A stretch of 64,000 bases of DNA from Rapana venosa (lineage: Eukaryota; Mollusca; Gastropoda; Neogastropoda; Muricidae), in the NCBI GenBank assembly GCA_028751875.1, contig CM054140.1, forward strand, positions 14,213,271 to 14,277,270, written 5' to 3'. Below the pieces are notes generated by a model. The model did not search any database. It was not told where the DNA came from and worked only from the letters and a program-made list of their open reading frames with translations. A program made the position numbers and the translations under genes. Below, in pieces: positions 10,317 to 22,739 of this stretch; position 1 is the first letter of the stretch; each line of letters opens with the position of its first letter.

Positions 10317-12337
10317 CCTCATCTTCTGACGACCCCCGTCCTACTGTTCCCACGCCGCTCATTCCAATCTCCCCGCCACAACCACACCCAGATTTGTTAT
10401 GTCTCATCCTCAGGGTCGGAAGTCCACAGGGAGCCCATCACTATCAGGCCGCCGTGGGGCCACCAGCCAGAGGGGCCCTGCATGCTGCTGGGTCACTTTG
10501 GTGGTGTTCATGGTGCCTGTCTGAGCTAACATACGCAGGACACCACCTACTAAGCCCCTACTAACGACAGTATTACTCAGTCGCGGAGCCAGACTGAGTG
10601 AGTTGCCACCCCAGGTGCAACCCCACAACGTCCCTCCAACGACCGTCCCCCGCGAACCTCCAACCCCAAAGGCTTTGACACAAACTCACCACAGGCACAG
10701 AAGTGTATGGGCAAACCGAATCTGATGTCACCATGACCAGAGAAACCGGGACCACCGAATCAGAGGCAATTTTTTTTATGCATGATGATCAATGACAATG
10801 AGAATGACGTATTGATGCTGCTGTGGAAGTGCCAAATGCTTTGAGACTACTTGACAGGGTTGTACTTACGCTTACTATCATAATATATTCCCGGCGTCAA
10901 CGGCCCAGAGATACAGACACTGCAGTGTTGGTCAGGTAATTTGAGCAACACTCTCAAACTCGCATCCGTTAAGTGGATGAAGCTCGACTGTGTGGTCCCA
11001 GTCTTCCCACTGAGCCCACAGCACACTCACTCTGGGTAGGAGCCGGCCGGAGTCCGAAAAATCCCTATGACTCTTATGGGAATCGAACCCGCGACCTTCC
11101 AGTCCGTAACCCAAGGCGCTAACCACTGCGCCATGGCGGCTGGTAATTCTCGCGAACTTTGTCACACATGACAAATAAGATTTCCGATCTAGAACTAATG
11201 CAAAAAGAGATGAAAACACACTTGGACAAGCGGCTTGATAGTATAACAAACTTTGTTCACAGCAAATTCACTGAAATAGAGGAGAAACAAAATGTTCTAC
11301 ATTTAGACATTGATGCTCTTGAAAGCAAGTGTGACAAAATGGAATTCATGCTTCTCACAACTTGAAAAAAGAACTGTGGAGATGGAGAAAGAGCATCAGA
11401 TCACTGACAGCTTACACCGACGCTACAACCTGCTGTTCTTTGGTCTGTCCTGTCGGGTGACTCATGGGAATCCTGTGAAGCCATGGTGAAAAACGTGATC
11501 TACCATGCCCATGAAGCTTAAAGAGCCAGTGGCCATAGAACAGGCTCGTCCATCGGGCAGCCATTCTGTTCGTTTCCAGTCGTTGAAACAACGAGAGAAA
11601 GTGCTTCAAAATGCCAGAGTGCTCAAGGAAATCCAATCTCCTGTGTATGTACGAGAGGATTTCTCTGCTTAAACACGTCAGAAAACGAGCGGGTTGGTGC
11701 CTCTCATGAGACAAATGCGTAACAAGGGGTTTAAAGAGCCAGCTGCGAAATGACAAGCTGGTCACAGAACGTGGAACCTACGCATTTGACCTTGAGAGGC
11801 AGGAGTACCAGAAGCTGGAGAGCAGACCAACAAGGGACACAGAGGAGAGTGTGGCGGACAAACAGAGGAGCAGACGACCACCGAGCCTACCAGAATCAGA
11901 TGATGGTCAGCGACAGCAGCGGTCTGAGGGTCCAGAGCAGGCAGCAGCATCCAAGTTGGAGCAGCCACCCAGCTGTTAGCTCACACACTCAGGCAAAAGC
12001 AGTTCCAACATTCCCAACTCACAATCTCACAAGCAACATACCCACACCTAGTGCATCTGGCAATAAGCAAGCACACACTCCACCAGGTTCAGGCAACAAG
12101 CATTCACTGCACATACACAGAGGACCCTCCAGAGAGCAGACAGGGTGTGGTTTGGGTCGTGGCAGAGGACGAGGATCATCAGAGCTGGCGACAACATATA
12201 GACCAAGTCAGGGGGTCAGGGTAATAAGCCAAAATGATTCCCCATATCTATCAGATGAGGAAGAGGAAGAAATGGACCACAAAAGTGTAGGGTACAATGA
12301 TGTGGATGATCTACTGACGAACACGAAACTAACTTAG
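9940..12337 (+). pseudogene. LINE ORF1, split by SINE and frameshifted
   Basis: ORF1 would be the RNA-binding, nucleocapsid-like protein of the element. Residues 1-60 are hydrophobic, ending in a Leu-rich stretch. GVEPNPGP at residues 61-68 (10120-10143) is a 2A-like motif. An acidic linker follows, and the frame is interrupted at 10284. Past the SINE it continues in the same frame as a predicted coiled coil (heptad-like KISDLELMQKEM and LDIDALESKCDKMEF) up to a stop at 11363-11365. A one-base shift before that stop opens a frame with RRYNLLFFGL, then a basic stretch with VRFQSLKQREKVLQNAR and VYVREDF. That order is what L1-type ORF1 proteins show (coiled coil, RRM-like domain, C-terminal domain). 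Further shifts follow. The part from 11750 to 12337 encodes a Ser/Gln/His-rich tail. Domain assignment is from motif memory and not from a search. Confidence 0.75.
10284..11144 (-). mobile_element. Long tRNA-derived SINE nested in LINE ORF1
   Basis: Inserted on the minus strand and flanked by a perfect 16-base target-site duplication AATTCTCGCGAACTTT (10268-10283 and 11145-11160). On the plus strand it begins with about 30 T residues, the complement of a poly-A tail. On the minus strand the 5' head is tRNA-like: TGGCGCAGTGGTTAGCGCC carries the A-box (about 11120-11133) and GCGGGTTCGATTCCC the B-box (about 11078-11088). At 861 bases it is long for a SINE, and its body between head and poly-A has no coding potential. 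Part of the body (10310-10620) matches a diverged segment at 48.48-48.86 kb. The intact duplication and long poly-A indicate a recent event, younger than the host LINE. Confidence 0.92.
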
Positions 12338-12354
12338 CCAACACTGAGTGGAGA

Positions 12355-13338
12355 TGATGGGAAGGCCTGCCCCAGTCAACTGCTCAGGTACCCTTTAAAT
12401 TGCTGAATCTAAATGTTGCAGGACTGGCTGCCAAATTGGTAAGCGCTGACTTTATTAACTATATAACTTTATTTGATTTTGTGTGCCTTACAGAGACCTA
12501 TGTGGACAAGCAATTTGATTTTCATTTGTTTAAAGATTTCAGCGTGTTTAACTCCCCAGCTAAAAAGCTTAGTAAGCAGGGAAGAAGAAGTGGAGGTGTT
12601 GTTGTTCTGGTGAAGAACATTTTTGCCCAGTATTTTGAAGAGATTTTTGTGCATAATTCAAATATGGTTGTTCTAAAAATCTCCAAAAATTTATTTAATC
12701 TAGATAAGCCTATTCTGTGTATCTGTGTGTACATCCCCCCACGTGACTCACCTGTGTATGCCATGACAGATGATGGGGTTGGTATAGAGATTATTGAGCA
12801 TTGCATCGCTGATGTATTGAGCTCAGAAGCTGACATGTACATGTTAATGACTGGAGACTTTAATGCTCGTACTGGTCAGGAAAATGGCAAGAATGTGACT
12901 GACTATTTAAGCACCAGCAGTAAGTTTGAGAACGTATTTGATCGTACCTCACGGGATGAGGGCTTCAATGGATTTGGCAATCAATTACTATCAATGTGTG
13001 ATAGCTTAGACTGTTCCATTCTTAATGGGGTAAAGTTGTTTGGATTTGATGACTGCCAAACATACATCTCTAACGCAGGATCCAGCACGGTGGACTACTT
13101 TATTTTGTCAAATGAATTGTGTCACAACAGTTTTTTGGTTTCTCTTATTGTTGATACTGTTTGTGTTGAATCTGATCATCTACCTGTTGTTTTGATGCTG
13201 AAGACTGTTCTCGAATCACGATGTGACGAAAGTGCAGGACAAACTGTACAATGGGTTGATAAAATTATTTGGGATGATCAAAAGGTTGGTCTTCTTAGAG
13301 TCCTTAAAGTCAACCACAAGTCAAGATACAATGGATAA
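12355..13338 (+). CDS. LINE ORF2, AP-endonuclease domain
   Basis: This frame encodes the endonuclease that nicks target DNA for target-primed reverse transcription. Visible family motifs in order are LNLNVAG near the start, FVCLTETY, RRSGGVVVLVK, CVYIPP, MTGDFNAR, a GSSTVDYFILS segment and ESDHLPVV. These correspond to the conserved Asn, Glu, Tyr/Pro, GDFN, DY and SDH positions of APE-type LINE endonucleases, so the domain looks catalytically complete over about 270 residues. The frame opens right after a TGA at about 12352 and no clear ATG precedes the first motif, so the true start is uncertain. It is closed by a TAA at 13336-13338 just after the domain, and the connection to the reverse transcriptase needs a frame change. 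Confidence 0.85.
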
Positions 13339-15724
13339 AGCAAGAAACACTTATAAAGTCAAATATAGATAAGGCGCTAGAGGAATTTAAATTCATGTCT
13401 ACAAACTGCAGGTAAGTGTATGATTAAGAGAGTTAGGACAAAGAATGATAGAAGAGAAGCACGATGGTTTGATAAGGAGTGTTTTGATTTGAGGAAGGAA
13501 GCAAGGGCAAAAATGCGTAGATTTAAAAGAACACAACTTGCATCAGATCGTGAAAATGCTGTGCAGGTTAGACGTGAGTATCGTAAAGTTCTGAGAGAAA
13601 AGAAACAGAATTTTAAGGCATGCACAACACAATATCTAGCTGACAATATTAAAGACCCAAAAAACTTTGGAGGGAAATAAATGTAAAACTAGGACTTGGC
13701 AAAAAGAAACAGGCATGCAATGAGATAACTCAGGAAGATTGGTTTAAACATTTTAAGAATGTCTTCAATGCTGACAACAGCGTAAATGAGGAAGAAGTCT
13801 TTCCAAATGACACCCTCCCTTTTATTGAGGAGCTGGATAATCCCATCTCCCAGCAAGAAGTCATTACATCAATAAAAAGACTGAAAACAGGAAAAGCATG
13901 TGGCTTGGATAGTATTTTTGCAGAAATGCTGAAGTCAGCAGACAAATTAAATTTAAATTTACTTTATTACTGAATTTTTCAATGAAATTTTTTTCAACTG
14001 GAAAGTATCCAACTATCTGGTCCAAAGCTATTATTGGTACCAATACACAAAAAGGGGTCAATAGATCTAGTTGACAACTATAGAGGAGTATCACTGCTTA
14101 GCATCCTAGGCAAATGCTACACTGCTATTTTGAATAAGCGACTCTACAACTGGCTTGAAAATAATAACAAAATTCCAGAAAACCAAGCTGGTTTCAGACA
14201 GGAATTACTCCACAACAGACCATTATTTACTTTGTATTCAACTATCCAGAAAAGCTTGTGTAAAAAGAGAGGTAAACTTTACGTTGCATTTGTTGATCTA
14301 TCAAAGGCTTTTGACTCTGTCCACAGAAATGTAATGCTAAAGGCTTTATGCAAAGCTGGCACTTCCTCTGTTTTTTAAATGCCATAAAAGCCATTTACAA
14401 GGAAGTTATGTCACGTGTCAAAGTAAATAATAACTATACCAACTTGTTTAACTGCCCCCCAGTTTGCGGCAGGGTGTGTTTTAAAGTCCTACTTTGTTTT
14501 CTGTGGTAAAAAATGAAATGGTAACATATCTAGAAAATATGGGGAGACATGGAGTGCAACTGCTACCAGGCTTAGCTGATTTATTTATTCTACTCTTTGC
14601 TGACGATCTTTTGCTGTTGTCCTGCACACCAAATGGACTACAAACCCAGATTGACTGCGTTCTTAAAGTGTGCATGGATCTGGACTAAAAATTAACAAAG
14701 ACAAAACAAAGGTTATGGTTTTTAGAAAAGGAGGATATCTGAGCAAGAATGAAAAATGGTTTATTAATAATGCTCCATTAGAGGTTGTGAACAAATATGT
14801 GTACCTAGCTTCACCTTCACAACTACAATGAGTTCAAATGAAAGTGCCAAAGTGTTTGCAAAAAAGGGAAAAGAGCACTATTTGATGTTATCAGGGTATA
14901 TAACCAGTATAATAGCATGTCAAGTCAAACATTCTTCAAAATATTCGACACCAAAATCCAACCCATACTTTTGTATTCTTCTGAAGTATGGGGTATTTTG
15001 TGTGATAATTATGCAGTCGAAACAGTACATTTATTTGCTTGCAAAAGATTTTTAAATGTTTCCACCGCACTCCAAATAAAATGGTGTATGGAGACCTTGG
15101 GAGGTATCCCCTGCAGATCAAACTGTCGCATGCGTGCAGTGAAGTATTGGTTTCGGTTACTTAAGATGATGATAGGCGGTTGTCAAAGCAAGCTTACCAG
15201 ATGATGGTAGCACTAGATAAGGCAGGTAAATTAATTGGGTTTCTAAACTGAAGGGCATGTTACAAAGCTCGGGATTTGGGTATGTTTGGTTGGATCAAGG
15301 AGTTGACAACGAAAAGCATTTCTTGTTATCGTTTAAACAAAGACTCCTGGATATGTACAAGCAAGAATGGTTGACAAGTATCAGTACCAGTAACAGGCTG
15401 AATTTGTATGCATGCTTCAAATCTTCCCACACCCTAGAAACTTATTTAGATGGTATACAACAAAAATGTTTCAGAGACATCTTTATCCGAGTACGCTTTG
15501 GAATCAGTGACCTAAGAGTTCACAAAAATCGTTATATGTGTGCAGATGTTACAAATAATGACTGTCCATTTTGTCCAGGATCAGAAGAAAGTGAACTACA
15601 TTTGTGTTTTCAGTGTGATACGTATGCAGCGTTAAGACCTAATATCCTGAAAGAGATTCCTACTCACTATCAGAAAGCAAAATATTTGAGCCCTTTTGGC
15701 CACCCAGAACGTTTCAATGATTAG
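13339..15724 (+). pseudogene. LINE ORF2, reverse transcriptase and C-terminal finger, frameshifted
   Basis: The polymerase half of ORF2, spread over several frames. 13420-13680 encodes a basic linker (ARWFDKECFDLRKEARAKM); a missing T near 13668 shifts the frame. The reverse transcriptase begins near 13720. Its fingers motif NYRGVSLLSILGKCY lies at about 14070-14115, the first catalytic Asp in VAFVDLSKAFDSVH at 14295-14297, and FADD at 14596-14607. Further shifts occur near 13960, 14370, 14480 and 14690. The C-terminal part (15257-15724) is one clean frame with a C-X2-C-X8-H-X4-C finger (Cys103, Cys106, His115, Cys120 of that frame). Catalytic residues remain but the copy cannot make a continuous protein. 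Confidence 0.85.
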
Positions 15725-15946
15725 ACAACTAGCAGGTTTTTGTTTAAAGCTTTCAAACTAAGAGACAGTAAACTGAGTCTCCTGTCCACCTAGAATTTTG
15801 TAACTCTTGATGTTAATCATTTTTGCTTGTATGTTCTTTTCACTTTTTCACTTTTTCCTGATATACGCAGCCTTGTGTTTATAGAGATTTATGTACCCCA
15901 TGAAAATGGGCAGAGGCCTAGAATCATTAAAATTTGTCATTGTCAT

Positions 15947-15951
<5 letters not shown>
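15725..15951 (+). other. LINE 3' UTR and TTGTCA tail
   Basis: AT-rich 3' UTR ending in ATTTGTCATTGTCATTGTC and directly followed by CT repeats. The same final bases end the SINE fragments at 27.25-27.33 kb and, on the minus strand, 43.88-43.95 kb. Confidence 0.75.
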
Positions 15952-16015
<64 letters not shown>

Positions 16016-16300
16016 GAGAGCGTATGTGTGCGTGCACGAGGGTGCTTGCGAATGTGTTTCTCATGCTGACTTAATTATAACAGAAATAATGATGAGATGA
16101 TGGAGATGACAACTGGGTCAATGATGATAATAATGATGATGATACTATGTGCTGTGCAAACAACTGATTGTGTCTGGCATCTGTCAATGTAGTAGTCAGT
16201 TATTATGAGGATATGAGTGTCATCCCCCCACCACCACCATGTTTATCTTTGTGTGTTGGGCCCTATGGCCGAAGTATATTAAAACATTTCAGAGTTCAGA

Positions 16301-16378
<78 letters not shown>
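15951..16378. repeat. Two CT microsatellites with GAT-rich spacer
   Basis: CT arrays at 15951-16012 and 16303-16378, the second interrupted by CTTCT words. The spacer contains ATGATGATAATAATGATGATG near 16115. Confidence 0.95.
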
Positions 16379-16379
16379 A

Positions 16380-17003
16380 CTGAACAAACTGGAATATTTC
16401 CAAAATATTTCCAGAGCGATGTGGAAAACATGTACAAACATCAACCCCCTACTGTATTGCCGTTTCTCAGACCTTTCAGGATATCCCATGTTTCCTCTCG
16501 CACAATCTGCATTTCAAATAAATCTGATGAATTTGTAATTCCCTAGGGAAGGGTTTTAATTTCCTCGCAAACCTAACGTTCTAAGGTGGTTGTTTGTTCT
16601 GGCTGCAATATTTTAAAGATTTCTGTTTCTTCCAGTAGGCTTTCTTTCTGATTTAATGTATTTTCTGGACTTAGTTCTTCTCGCCCGTTTACAAAAAAAA
16701 CTAAATTAGTTTCTGAAGAGAATAAGAGCCGAATATTTTAACACAGTTTCTCTAACCAGGCCTACTTATCCTAAGATGTGTGAATAGTATTACCGTAAGT
16801 CTCTCTTTCTTCTGCGTAATGTAGCTTCTGTTTTCCTTAAAGGGGATTAAAAATTCTAAGTTTTGTGAGGTTTTCTTTGCGGGTTTGTTCGATTGTTCGG
16901 GCCTTTTGTTTTGCATGGATGAAATGAATCTGTTGCTCAATTTTAGTGTGCGCCTAGTGACAAAAATATAAACTTGAGAGCTTATGCAAGTTTTCACATA
17001 TAC
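16380..17003. other. AT-rich sequence, nothing recognised
   Basis: No coding exon, SINE boxes or repeat match seen. Confidence 0.45.
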
Positions 17004-17090
17004 ACACACATACACACACACACACACACTCTCAAACACACACTCACACACACACACCACACACACACATACACACGCGCGCGCGCGCGG
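17004..17090. repeat. CA array ending in CG run
   Basis: Imperfect CA repeats followed by CGCGCGCGCG, with Z-DNA potential. Confidence 0.9.
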
Positions 17091-17285
17091 AAGATTGTGA
17101 ATAACAAATGAGATCTTCGAATTTTTTTGGTTTGTGTGGGTTTTTTAACGTGATAAATCCGATGTGTTCTGTAGCATAACAAGATATCACGTCCGTTTTC
17201 CAAACTGCGAGTGGTCAGACGGAAGGAATGGTGCAGTGATTGCAGTTTATTTATTTGTTGTTAATGTTGTTTTGTTTGTTTGTTT

Positions 17286-17303
17286 GTTTTGATTGATTGA
17301 CTG

Positions 17304-17384
<81 letters not shown>
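17286..17384 (+). repeat. GATT tetranucleotide array
   Basis: About 24 near-perfect GATT units. A second GATT array lies inside the tetranucleotide cluster at 28.74-28.80 kb. Confidence 0.97.
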
Positions 17385-17740
17385 CTACATTGTTTGTTGA
17401 CTTGTCAGGTTTTCATCAATTTGTTTGCTGCCTCCTTGGTTCTTTGGGGGTGATTGTTGGCCTAACCTCTTTTTGAATATCATGTCACTTCAGTAACACA
17501 CTTTGTGTTCTTTGTCCGGTGCATCAAGCTGGCGTAACACAAGCCAATGAGCAATCCAGATGGTGGAGAGAACAAATGAATCAACCCCACCTATAGGCAT
17601 GGTACAAGACATAACTACGGGACTAAATTTCGAATCAAGACTTCAAATGAAATGGAAAACAGGAAAGAAAGGCAAACAAATTCTTAAATAAAAAGCAAAA
17701 GAATATGAATGGAAAGGAATTAAAAAATCGATTTCTGTCA

Positions 17741-17742
<2 letters not shown>

Positions 17743-17821
<79 letters not shown>

Positions 17822-17900
17822 CCCTCCCTCCCTCCCCCTCCCTCCCTCCCTCCCTCCCTCCCTCCCTCTCCTCCTCCCTCCCTCCCTCCCTCCCTCCCTG
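17743..17900. repeat. CT array grading into CCCT
   Basis: CT repeats interrupted by CTCC pass into CCCT units, a polypyrimidine tract of about 155 bases. The Ser/Pro and Glu/Arg frames across it are artefacts. Confidence 0.97.
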
Positions 17901-18162
17901 TGACATTTTTTTGTATGCATCATGATATAACTGAGACATGTTTTCAGTTCCATTGAATACTGTTTGGCACACATGCTCTTTTTCCCTCAGGAGACATCCA
18001 GATGTTAGAACTGTCCTTCGATGGCTTGGCGGTAACTATCAGGTCATCACAACTGCATTCCAGCTTGAATGAAAACATTTTTGTAGACATTTAAAATCTT
18101 ACACAATAAATACAGTGACTCAGTACTTACATGATGGTTAATGCTACACAAACCTAAAAACT

Positions 18163-18250
18163 TCGAGAAGTGGAGGAAGCCGGTTGCGAAATCTTCAGTG
18201 GTAGCCCAACAGTCTGCTAGACTGCGGGATAGGTGATGTGAGGTGACAAT
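18163..18250 (+). mobile_element. RTE-type LINE, 3'-terminal fragment
   Basis: The last codons of an RTE reverse transcriptase are recognisable: the frame from 18165 reads EKWRKPVAKSSVVAQQS and ends RLRDR before a TGA at 18234-18236. TGTGAGGTGA follows, the start of an AGGTG-type tail. The same C-terminal ending (EEWRELVVES, then a DYGTDR ending) closes the larger RTE copy at 44.4-45.5 kb. Only about 90 bases remain, a typical extreme 5' truncation. Confidence 0.7.
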
Positions 18251-19691
18251 GTTTTATAGCTTATCCTTACTTAAACAAAGAATATAGGGCATTTCACCTT
18301 GCTCCTTGACTCCTTAAAAAGTTGTTTAGGAACTGCATTGAATGTTTCAGGCTGCACGCCCGCTTGTGTGAGTGTGAGTGGGCTGTGCTTGTGTGTGTGT
18401 GTGTGTGGAATTTCAAAGGTTTTTTTAAGATCGAATTTTATCACTTTTTGTGAAAAACGTTTTTATGTTTATTGTTCGTATATACTGCTTGTAACCCACA
18501 TGGATTTCTCTTCTTACTGAGAGTATGAAATATTGGTAATGAAGGTGAATAAGCAGGAGATCACTCAGAACTGCATCAGATACACATACACAAGTGAATA
18601 CACCCTTTCCATTTCTCTTTGCTACAAATCGCTTCCTTTTTACTCACTCCATTTTCTTACACACTGGAACTCCCCTACTGGAATGAATCACCCATCTTTC
18701 CCCTGACCCACCCACCACTCACTCCCATCTTTGGAATGGGAAAGAAAAAAAGAATTCCATGTCTGGCACGCCTCCCCAACCTCCATAAATCTCCCTCTGA
18801 CACTGATGCCTTGAAATCAACTTGGTGTTGTCAATGGGCCTGCAAGCTACACTCGCAGTTTGTGTGAAAAAAACGGGGGATAGAAAATGTGGGGCATCCG
18901 CTTATGGAAAGTTGGGCACAGGGCTTGTTTTTCTTTCTTTTTTGGAGGAGACAGAATTTCCTGGGAGTGCCTGTTTTCTGCCCGGCCTGGTTTCTGATAC
19001 TCATGCATGAACACTCAAGCATGCACATTAACACGCGCCATGCACACCCTTCAGAGTGCTTCTGCATCGCTTTCTCTTTTTTCTTCTGCAAGTCTTGCAA
19101 CAAAGGCGCCTTGTTTCTTATCCGTTCCTGTTTAAAATGATTTAAATGAACATGAATGCACATGCATGACATAGTTTCTGCACCCTTTTCTTACAAGTTC
19201 TACAACAAGATTAAATAAATACATGTGGTTTTTATGACTTTACAAAATAGTAATGAATCAAATGAAAAGATTATCATTACAGATTGTAGCATGACTATTT
19301 TCAAAAATAAAAAAAGAAGAAAAGCACGGGTGTAAATCATCGGAGTCTCAAGTACTGAATTCAGTGACTGATTGGTACTTCTCCTCATTCCTATTTTCTC
19401 GGGCTCATTATTTTTAATTAGGGCACACACACAGCCAGACGCGCGCGCGCTGACGCACACACACAGACACACAGACACAGACACAACACACACCACTTAT
19501 TTTTCCTTTTTAAGTTTTAGCAATAGTGGTATGTCATTTATGAATCATTCCAAATGTAGCAACACCTTAAAAAGCTAAAACTGAAACAAAAATAACAGTA
19601 ACACCTAAAAAAAACATTTTTCATATGACCTTAAACAAGATCTCGTTCTCTGATCTCTTTTGTATCTCTTCCTGTCACGTCTCCCTTCGCT

Positions 19692-19711
19692 CCCCCCCCC
19701 CCCCCCCCCCC
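19692..19711 (+). repeat. Poly-C run (20)
   Basis: A C homopolymer immediately before the 187-bp conserved block. The equivalent place in copy 2 (29090-29105) has 16 C. Confidence 0.9.
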
Positions 19712-19713
19712 AT

Positions 19714-19900
19714 CATGTTCCTCAGTCCTCATCTCTGTCTCCTCACCACAGATGCCAGCAGAGGAACAGTCAATCGATAACTGTCATCAAAAACCGGTAA
19801 CATGATAGCGTGAAGACGACACAGCCAGGAGGGACAAACAGGACCTCTCCGGGGAGACAGTCAATAACCTTTTCCTGCGCAGAAATTGCTTCCCCTTCTC
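19714..19900 (+). other. 187-bp highly conserved block, copy 1
   Basis: It differs from 29113-29299 at 5 of 187 positions while the surrounding duplicated DNA has diverged far more. It contains CCTCACCACAG directly followed by ATGCCAGCAGAGGAACAG, and AAAACCGGTAACATG 45 bases later, so a 45-base segment is framed by potential splice acceptor and donor words. The short frame starting at that ATG ends after 19 codons in both copies. Two of the five differences change residues in the longest frame, so strong coding constraint is not evident. It could be a conserved non-coding element, a gene-conversion patch or a small exon. Confidence 0.6.
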
Positions 19901-20352
19901 GTTTTTACCTCCCCTACCCTCTCTCCTCTCCTAGTATACGCGCGCATACACACAGGTCTGAACTTCGCCTGTCGTGAGGAATTAGTCATCTCTCCTTCCA
20001 ATTCTCCTATCTACGCCCCAAAGCTAGGTACATGCCACTGGTTGGGAAGAGAATTTCATTTTGGGCAAACCTCGGCGGGTCCAGCAAATCTACTGGCAGA
20101 GACTTCTTGAAATGAAGTTAGCATTCTCTATGGGCCTGGAAGGTATAGTACAGGTCTGACATTGGCTTGCTTGAGAAGTGTGTTGATTGTGTCAACGTGT
20201 GTTGACCTACCATACTTGGAAAACTGAAAAAATGGAATCATACGTCTTCACTTTTCCTGATGCAGAGGCTTTTTACTGTTATGTGCGTTTTGGTCGTGTT
20301 TGCGCGCAAACATGCACACACACATGCATGCACGCATCCATTCACGCAGACT

Positions 20353-20369
20353 CACTCTCTTCTCTCTCT

Positions 20370-20428
<59 letters not shown>

Positions 20429-20560
20429 TGGAAAAAAGTTATCAATCAAGTAATCAATCTATCTTACACACACATGCACTCATGCAGACACACATGCACG
20501 CATACACAGGTACACAACATACACACACACATACACACACATGTATGCATTAACACACAT
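20353..20560. repeat. CT array then degenerate CA array
   Basis: CT at 20353-20431 and CA-rich DNA at 20465-20560. The CA/CT part has a positional counterpart at 29640-29745 in copy 2 of the duplication. Confidence 0.95.
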
Positions 20561-21371
20561 AAAAAGCAGTCAAGTAAAATATGCACTTATACCAATGCAG
20601 CACCCCTCATTCATATGCATGCACTTTAACTGAAGATCAAGTTTGCACTTTGATTAAAAATGACGCAATCCATATCAACATGTGGCAGACACAAAAACAC
20701 CCAACATGCTCCCACGGTTTTGTCAGTATGTGTAGCTGTTGCAGCTGATCTAATATTTGCCATGCATAATTTTTGTGTAGGGCAGTGTATGCAGTATATC
20801 CTGAGAGCTGTGACACATGGCTAAGAACAAGACTGACAACTAAGAAAAGAAAAATTCCAGCACTTCATGAAAGTGTTGCTGCTCTAATTACAGTCGTGTT
20901 GTTATTTTACAGGTTTCTTTGTGAACAAACTTCCTTGGTTCTTGATGTTGGACACTTAATACTTAAATCATAAACCATTGCTTGATACTGCTCATTCTTC
21001 ACTATTCTCCTGCCTATTACTCCACCAATTTTCGAAACAAGTTCTTTTTTTACCGTAACATGACAAATAAAGCTCCACTTCCCTATTGCATACTTCTCTT
21101 GTGCCTCTCTCTCCCCTTCTCTTTTCCACCTAGCTCTTCCAACAAATCTCTTTTATTTTGAAATCAGATCTAGAATCTGTTGTTGAACTGGAAAACGTTT
21201 ACTTTGCCCTTGCTGGCCCCCTGTGTTTTGAATCCTTCTCTGACGTTTATTGCCTGCAATGAAGTTGGCGTCAGCTGACCTAAACATTGCTAGCCATGGC
21301 AGGATGGAGGAGAAAGCAACGAGAAGGCTGAGAAGGGATAAAAATTTATCAGGGAGTCAGGGATACACAAT

Positions 21372-21560
21372 ACGGGGTGGGGTACTCTAAAGGTTAGAGT
21401 GTCATATTTGTGATCTAACAGTCCATTGAGATGTCCATTTGAGGATTTTTTTTCCTGAAAGCTAATACTGTTCATGGCTCCACTCTCCTTAGAGTTATTG
21501 GATTAAGACTATTAACCAGTGTTCTATATGTAAAGGCATGCATAACATGGGAGGAAGGGG
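21372..21560 (+). mobile_element. SINE family A, strongly diverged copy
   Basis: The head GGGGTACTCTAAAGGTTAGAGTG, a GAGGATTTTTTTTCCTGAAAG linker, GGCTCCACTCTCCTTAGAG and GGATTAAGACTATTAACCAG follow family A in order. The B-box has decayed. The 3' half is missing. It lies inside duplication copy 1 with no counterpart in copy 2, so it inserted after the duplication or was lost from copy 2. Confidence 0.7.
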
Positions 21561-21574
21561 GGGTCTTCAGCTAG

Positions 21575-21665
21575 AGCTCTAGCTTCACCAATGTTGAGAT
21601 TTTTGTGGATGCGACTCTTTTGGCCCACTTTTAAGGTAACCGCTTTCCAACTTCGGGAATGACAC
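21575..21665 (+). repeat. Dispersed repeat E, copy 1
   Basis: AGAGCTCTAGCTTCACCAATG, GATGCGACTCTTTTGGCCCA and TTAAGGTAACCGCTTTCCAAC match 30050-30140 and 38695-38795. No tRNA boxes or coding frame. Unclassified. Confidence 0.65.
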
Positions 21666-22653
21666 GATCAGACCAGCATGGGGTGTGCTATCTGCAGACG
21701 AATGGGCTGTATCTGGTTCAACTTGCCCGCGCTCAGCATCAGCAGTCCACTGACCAAGATGGTCATCGAGAGAACACACAGAATGTTTGGTGGACACTAT
21801 ACTCCATGCTGATCTGTCTTCAGCCTCTTGCAGCAACAGCGCCTTGTCCAGACCGGCCCACCATACACTGAATTAGAAAAACCTCCCTGCCTTGCCCCAA
21901 GGACTCCTCAAGGAGTTAAGGGAGAACACAGTCAGTCAAGAAGTCAGTCATCTTGTGAGTTAGTCAGTCAAACAACTAATGTTGAACTACATTTCCGTGA
22001 AGTAATACGTATAGCCTCTATCAAGTGTTTCTTTTTTTAGAATGTAATTAATCATACCAATTAGGTTTGTTTACAGAATGTTTACGGCTGATTAAATGAC
22101 ATTTCTTTTAATCAGTGACACTGAGCAAACAACAGTAAAACATAATTTTGAAGAGATGTTTGAAAATGATGAATTAGGTGAACAGTTTAGCTAGGAGTTA
22201 TTGGCATACAACTCTGTGTTTTCTTCTCAATATTTGTTTTCAGACAATGTCTCAAAAATTAAACTTTAAGTTTCTCAAAACTGGGGATGTTATATTGAAA
22301 TCTTACATTTAAGAAATACTGCTTTCCTGGTGCCATCCTGTCACAAAAACGTGATGATTAAGTATTACTTAACAACAAGCATGCACGCGTATGCAAGTGT
22401 TGCATAGCACATTAGATAATTTCTGTTTACTACAATACCAGCTCAAGAAGTATAAAAAAAAAAAAGTAAGTCTCTTCCCCAAACCAATTCATGGTTAAAA
22501 GCTCATGACACTCAAATTTGTTTTAAATGTTACAACACTTCAAAACTCTTTCTCATCTTCAGAATTCATTAGATTATTGAAACATTGCAAAACTGCCAAT
22601 TCTAATTGACTGCATTTGAAAATGCCAGAGACATGGCCTTGGAACAATTCTCA

Positions 22654-22700
22654 CACATACACACACACATATACACATACACATACACACACATACACAC

Positions 22701-22739
<39 letters not shown>

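Larger units (their letters stand above)
9800..15951 (+). mobile_element. Near full-length APE-type LINE with nested SINE
   Basis: A two-ORF non-LTR retrotransposon on the plus strand. After an AT-rich leader of about 90 bases, ORF1 opens at 9940 with a 2A-like motif. It is interrupted by a SINE at 10284-11144 and resumes in frame. ORF2 opens at about 12355 with an AP-endonuclease domain, then a reverse transcriptase and a C-terminal CCHC finger, ending at 15724. A 3' UTR of about 225 bases ends in TTGTCATTGTCATTGTC. Without the SINE and the flanking CT the element is about 5.2 kb, a normal LINE length. CT arrays abut both ends (9800-9846 and 15951-16012), so insertion into a CT microsatellite is likely and the target-site duplication cannot be measured. 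Several frameshifts make this copy inactive. I cannot settle the clade by eye. Confidence 0.9.
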
